Below are positions 58,901 to 64,000 of a stretch of 64,000 nt of DNA, piece by piece. The position numbers and the translations under genes were made by a program. The stretch comes from Seriola aureovittata. Lineage: Eukaryota > Chordata > Actinopteri > Carangiformes > Carangidae. Each line of letters opens with the position of its first letter. Position 1 is the first letter of the stretch. The DNA lies in assembly GCF_021018895.1 (NCBI RefSeq), contig NC_079376.1, positions 11,585,001 through 11,649,000 of the forward strand. The letters are read 5' to 3'. A model generated the notes under the pieces. It searched no databases. It was not told where the DNA came from and was given only the letters and a program-made list of their open reading frames with translations.

Positions 58901-59850
58901 TCCCCTAACTGCCACCTGCAAAAGTCTGCTGACCCTGCTATTGTTGGCCTCATCACTGATGGGGACAACAGAGAGTACAGAGAACTGACCCAGGACTTTG
59001 TGATCTGGTACCAGTGGAACTGCCTCCAGATCAACACTGGGAAGACCAAGGAGCTGGTGGTTGACTTCTGCAGGCCGAAACATGGTCCTCTCACACCGGT
59101 GAACATCCAGAGACTGGATATTTAGATAGTGGACCACTCTTACAGATATCTGGGTGTTCAACTGAACAATAAACTGGACTGGATTCACAACACCAGTGTA
59201 CTCTACAAAAAAGGACAGACAGGCTGTATCTGCTATGGAGACTCAGGTCTTTTGGAGTGCAGGGGGTACTCCTGAGGACCTTTTTATGACTTTGTGGTGG
59301 CATCAGCCATCTTCTACGGTGTGGTCTGCTGGGGCAGCAGCAGCGTCTTCACTGCTGATAGGAAGAGACTGAAAAGACTGATCAGGAAGGCCAGCACCTA
59401 CTGGTATGCTCCCTCAACCCAGTGGATGTAGTGGGTGACAGGAGGATGATGGCTAATCTATCATCCCTGTTGGAAAACATAGGGCGGGGCACTCTGACAG
59501 CACTGAACAACTCCATCAACATCAGGATGCTGCACCCACGGTGTGTGAAGAAGAAATATCGCAGTTCTTTCCTTCCTGCTAATGTCGGACTGTACAAAAA
59601 ACACTGCACACAGTAGACCATACACAAACATACCAAAGACTGACAAATCACCATGTGCAATATCACTTATCTGCTGCTATTGTCTTGTGTTGTGTTATAT
59701 TTATTGTGTAATTGTACATATTATATTGTTATATTATTTATCTTTTTACTTGGTACTGACATTTCACAGTTTTTTCTTTCCTGTGCTGTCACTGCTATAA
59801 TACTGCAAATTTCCCCAATGTTGGACTAATGAAGAAATATCTTATCTTAT
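58901..59850 (+). mobile_element. 5'-truncated LINE (L2/CR1 group, Maui/Rex-like) inserted in the satellite
   Basis: The + strand encodes the C-terminal part of a non-LTR retrotransposon reverse transcriptase in broken frames: EYRELTQDFVIWYQ, NTGKTKELVVDF, then a stop and the downstream YLGVQLNNKLDW, FYGVVCWGSS and MMANLSSLLEN. Stops and frameshifts inactivate it. The 3' end has CCCCAATGTTGGACTAATGA and a short TCTTATCTTA tail, as in fish L2-type elements. Satellite sequence flanks both sides, so the element landed inside an existing array. Confidence 0.85.
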
Positions 59851-62800
59851 CCCTTACTATACTATAACTTTTTATGCAATACAGTATTATGAGATTTTTA
59901 TACCTTACTATACTATGACATTTTTATGCCTTACTATACTATGTTGTTTTAATGACTTTTTATGCATTACTATGATGTTTTTATGACTTTTAATGCCTTT
60001 TTATACTGTCGTTTTAATGACTTTTTATATCTTACTATACTATGACGTTTTTATGCCTTACTATACTATGATGTTTTAATGACTTTTCATGCCTTATTAT
60101 ACTATGATGTGTTAGGGACTTTTTATGCCTTACTATACTATGATGTTTTAATGACTTTTCATGCCTTACTATACTATGATGTTTTCATGCCTGACTATAC
60201 TATGTCGTTTTTATACCTTACTGTACTACGTCGTTTTAATGACTTTTTATGCCTTATTATACTATGACGTGTTAGGGACTTTTTATGCCTTACTATACTA
60301 TGCTGTTTTTATGCCTGACTATACTATGCCGTTTTTATATCTTACTATACTATGTCGTTTTAATGACTTTTTATGCCTTGTTATACTATGACGTGTTAGG
60401 GACTTTTTATGCCTTACTATACTATGTCGTTTTAGTGACTTCTTATGCCTTACTTTACTATGACGTTTTTATGTCTGACTATACTATGTCGTTGTAATGA
60501 CTTTTTATGCCTTACTGTAGTGTGACGTTTTAGTGACTTTTTATGCCTGACTATACTTTACCGTTTTTATACCTTACTATACTATGTTGTTTTGATGACT
60601 TTTTATGCCTTACTATAATATGACCGTGTTATGAATTTTTATGCCTTACTATACTATGGCGTTTTTATGACTTTTTATGCCTTAATATTGTAGTGGAAAT
60701 TTATATCTTGTTACATATGCTTGTGCTATAAAGTGTTTACTTGAATGAAATGGGGATGGACAACTCTTTATGGATCACATGTAACTGGTTGGATTTTGTA
60801 TGTCTTTCCTGCTCAGTGTCTTACTACTCAGACACCCCTTTGCAAAGGCTTTTAATAAAACCCACCAAAGACAACTTGGTCTCAACAAAATTTATTGAAT
60901 TTCAACCACAACTATACTTTGTCGTTTTGATGGCTTTTTATGCCTTATTATAGTGTGTAATTTTTTATTTGACTTTTTATACCTTAGTATACTATGACGT
61001 TTTAGGACTTTTAATGGCTTACGTTACCATGAAATTTTTTATACTATGACATTTTTATGCCTTACTATACTATGTTGTTTTAATGACTTTTTATGCCTTA
61101 CTATACTATGATGTTTTTATGACTTTTAATGCCTTTTTATACTGTCGTTTTAGTGACTTTTTATATCTTACTATACTATGACGTTTTTGTGACTTTTTAG
61201 GCCTTACTATACAATGACGTTTTAATGACTTTTCATGCCTTAGTATACAAGGACATTTTTATGACTTTTTATGCCTCACTATACTATGACGTTTTTTTTC
61301 ACATTTTTATGCCTTAGTATACTATGACGTTTTTTTTCACATTTTTATGCCTTACTATACTATGACGTTTTTTGACATTTTAATGCCTTACTATACTATG
61401 ACGTTTTTTGACATTTTCATGCCTTACTATACTATGACATTTTTTCAAATTTTTATACCTTACCATACTATGATGTTTTTTTCACATTTTGATGCCTTAC
61501 TATAGTATGATGTTTTATGCCTTACTATACTATGACATTTTTTCAATTTTTTGTGCCTTACTATACTATGACGTTTTTTGACATTTTTATGCCTTACTAT
61601 ACTATGACGTTTTTTGAATTTTTCATGCCTTACTATACTATGACATTTTTTCAATTTTTTGTGCCTTACTATACTATGACGTTTTTGACATTTTTATGCC
61701 TTACTATACTATGAAATTTTTTCACAATTTTATGCCTTACTATACTATGACATTTTTTTTAACAATTTTATGCCTTACTATACTATGACATTTTTTCACA
61801 TTTTTATGCCTTACTATACTAGAACGTTTTATGCCTTACTATACTATGATGTTTTTTCACAATTTTATGCCTTACTATACTATGAAATTTTTTCACATTT
61901 TTATGCCTTACTATACTATGACATTTTATGCATTACTATACTATGACGTTTTTTCACAATTTTATGCCTTACTATATTAGAACGTTTTTTCACATTTTTA
62001 TGCCTTACTATACTATGAAGTTTTATGCCTTACTATACGATGACGTTTTATGCCTTACTACACTATGACGTTTTTTCACATTTTTATGCCTTATTATACT
62101 ATGACATTTTTTTTAACAATTTTATGCCTTACTATACTATGACATTTTTTCACATTTTTATGCCTTGCTATACCATGACGTTGTATGCCTTACTATACTA
62201 GGACGTTTTTTGACATTTTAATGCCTTACTATACTATGATGTTTTTTCACATTTTTATGCCTTACTATACTAGAACGTTTTATGACTTACTATACTATGA
62301 TGTTTTTTCACAATTTTATGCCTTACTATACTATGAAATTTTTTCACATTTTTATGCCTTACTATACTATGACATTTTATGCATTACTATACTATGACGT
62401 TTTTTCATAATTTTATGCCTTACTATACTATGAAGTTTTATGCCTTACTATACTATGACGTTTAATGCCTTACTACACTATGACGTTTTTTCACATTTTT
62501 ATGCCTTACTATATTATGATATTTTTCCACATTTTTTGCATTACTATACTATGACTTTTTTCACATTTTTATGCCTTACTTTACTATGACGTTTTATGCA
62601 TTACTATACTATAACATTTTTTCACAATTTTATGCCTTACTATACTATGATATTTTTTCACACTTTTATGCCTTACTATACTATGACATTTTTTCACACT
62701 TTTATGCCTTACTATACTATGATATTTTTTCAAATTTTTATGCCTTACTATACTATGACATTTTTTCACAATTTTATGCCTTACTATACTATGACATTTT

Positions 62801-64000
62801 TTCACATTTTTATGCCTTACTATATTATGACGTTTTATGCCTTGCTATACTGTGACGTTTATTCAATTTTTTGTGCCTTAATATACTATGACATTTTTTG
62901 ACAATTTTATGCCTTACTATACTATGACGTTTTATGCCTTACTATACTATGACGTTTGTTCACAATTTTATGCCTTATTATACTATGACATTTTTTCACA
63001 ATTTTATGCCTTACTATACTATGACATTTTTTCACATTTTTATACCTTACTATACTATGACATTTTTTCACACTTTTATGCCTTACTATGCTATGACGTT
63101 TTTTGCCTTACTATACTTTGACGTTTGTTTACACTTTTATGCCTTACTATACTATGACATTTTTTCACACTTTTATGCCTTACTATACTATGACATTTTT
63201 TCACATTTTTATGCCTTACTATACTATGGCATTTTTTCACACTTTTATGCCTTACTATACTATGACATTTTTTGACAATTTTACGCCTTACTATCCTATG
63301 ATGTTAAATGCCTTACTATACTATGACGTTTGTTCACAATTTTATGCCTTACTATACTAGGACGTTTTTTCACAATTTTATGCCTTATTATAATAGAACG
63401 TTTTTTCACATTTTTATGCCTTACTATACTAAGACGTTTTATGCCTTACAATACTAGGACGTTTTTTCACATTTTTATGCCTTACTATACTATGACATTT
63501 TTTCACAATTTTATGCCTTACTATACTATGACATTTTTTCACACTTTTATGCCTTACTATACTATGACGTTTTTTGCCTTACTATACTTTGACGTTTGTG
63601 CACACTTTTATGCCTTACTATACTATGACATTTTTTCACAATTTTATGCCTTACTATACTATGACATTTTTTCACACTTTTATGCCTTACTATACTATGA
63701 AATTTTGTGCCTTACTATACTTTGACGTTTTTTCACATTTTTATGTCTTACTATACTATGGCATTTTTTCACACTTTTATGCCTTACTATACTATGACAT
63801 TTTTTCACAATTTTATGCCTTACCATACTATGACATTTTTTCACATTTTTATGCCTTACTATACTATGACGTTTTATGCCTTACTATACTTTGACGTTTG
63901 TTCACACTTTAATGCCTTACTATACTATGACATTTTTTCACAATTTTATGCCTTACTATACTATGACATTTTTTCACACTTTTATGCCTTACTATACTAT
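59851..64000. repeat. Satellite array, main segment (36-bp period), runs off the window
   Basis: More than 100 copies of a unit with core GCCTTACTATACTATGAC. Most units are 36 bp; shorter 25-bp units are interspersed. Up to about 61.3 kb the spacer is mainly of GTTTTAATGACTTTTTAT type. Beyond that it is mainly of ATTTTTTCACA(A/C)TTTTAT type. No sequence distinct from the satellite and the two insertions is present, and no gene is called. Confidence 0.96.
60689..60910 (+). mobile_element. Solo-LTR-like insertion in the satellite
   Basis: A 222-bp non-satellite block starts TGTAGTGG and ends AACCACA (TG...CA ends with partial inverted symmetry). It contains TATAAA (60727-60732) and AATAAA (60854-60859) in promoter/poly(A) order. 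It is flanked by AATAT on the left and ACTAT on the right, consistent with a 5-bp target duplication of satellite sequence with one later change. These are the hallmarks of a retrotransposon LTR left by recombination. The family is not identified. Confidence 0.6.

Noticed and set aside
60079..63894. Many 60-130 codon open frames with repeated MPYYTMTFFHTF-like or CHSIVRHK-like units
   Set aside because: They are by-products of a 36-bp (12-codon) tandem satellite. Frames overlap on both strands and there is no start context, domain or codon preference.

Overview
This is a vertebrate, almost certainly ray-finned (teleost) fish, nuclear window. Genes are split into small exons with GT-AG introns, and the sequence is full of long CA/TG, AG, ATT and TTTATA microsatellites, LINE fragments and terminal-inverted-repeat (TIR) elements of fish type. 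The species cannot be named from the sequence alone.

Three genes lie head to tail on the + strand. (1) id3 (2765-3471) is a 117-residue inhibitor-of-DNA-binding HLH protein with a TATA/CCAAT promoter and, about 1.1 kb further upstream, a perfect GGCGCC-N5-GTCT BMP/SMAD-type site. (2) e2f2 (8964-18759) has seven coding exons and encodes 444 residues. Its intron 4 looks like an AT-AC U12-type (minor spliceosome) intron, and its promoter carries two E2F-like sites. (3) asap3 (25859-48387) has 26 coding exons that I joined by splice phase into one continuous 1015-residue frame: BAR, PH, ArfGAP, ankyrin repeats, a low-complexity linker and a C-terminal SH3. Human chromosome 1p36 has the same order and orientation (ID3, E2F2, ASAP3), which supports the paralogue assignments.

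From 48.4 to 55.8 kb I see asap3 3' UTR, then intergenic DNA with a TTAA-flanked TIR element. A single-exon minus-strand gene (55832-56461) encodes a 209-residue Ser/Pro-rich and coiled-coil protein that I do not recognise. From about 58.6 kb to the window edge there is a tandem satellite built on the core GCCTTACTATACTATGAC, mostly with a 36-bp period. It is interrupted by a 5'-truncated LINE (58901-59850) and a 222-bp solo-LTR-like insertion (60689-60910). Because 36 is a multiple of 3, the satellite holds reading frames open on both strands; these are not genes.

Functionally, id3 and e2f2 both act in proliferation versus differentiation control (bHLH inhibition and G1/S transcription). asap3 is an Arf GTPase-activating protein for membrane and actin remodelling. 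The most interesting signals are regulatory and RNA-processing ones: the BMP element, the AT-AC intron, two asap3 exons whose splice acceptors sit directly behind TG microsatellites, and an SH3 domain that mammalian ASAP3 is thought to lack.
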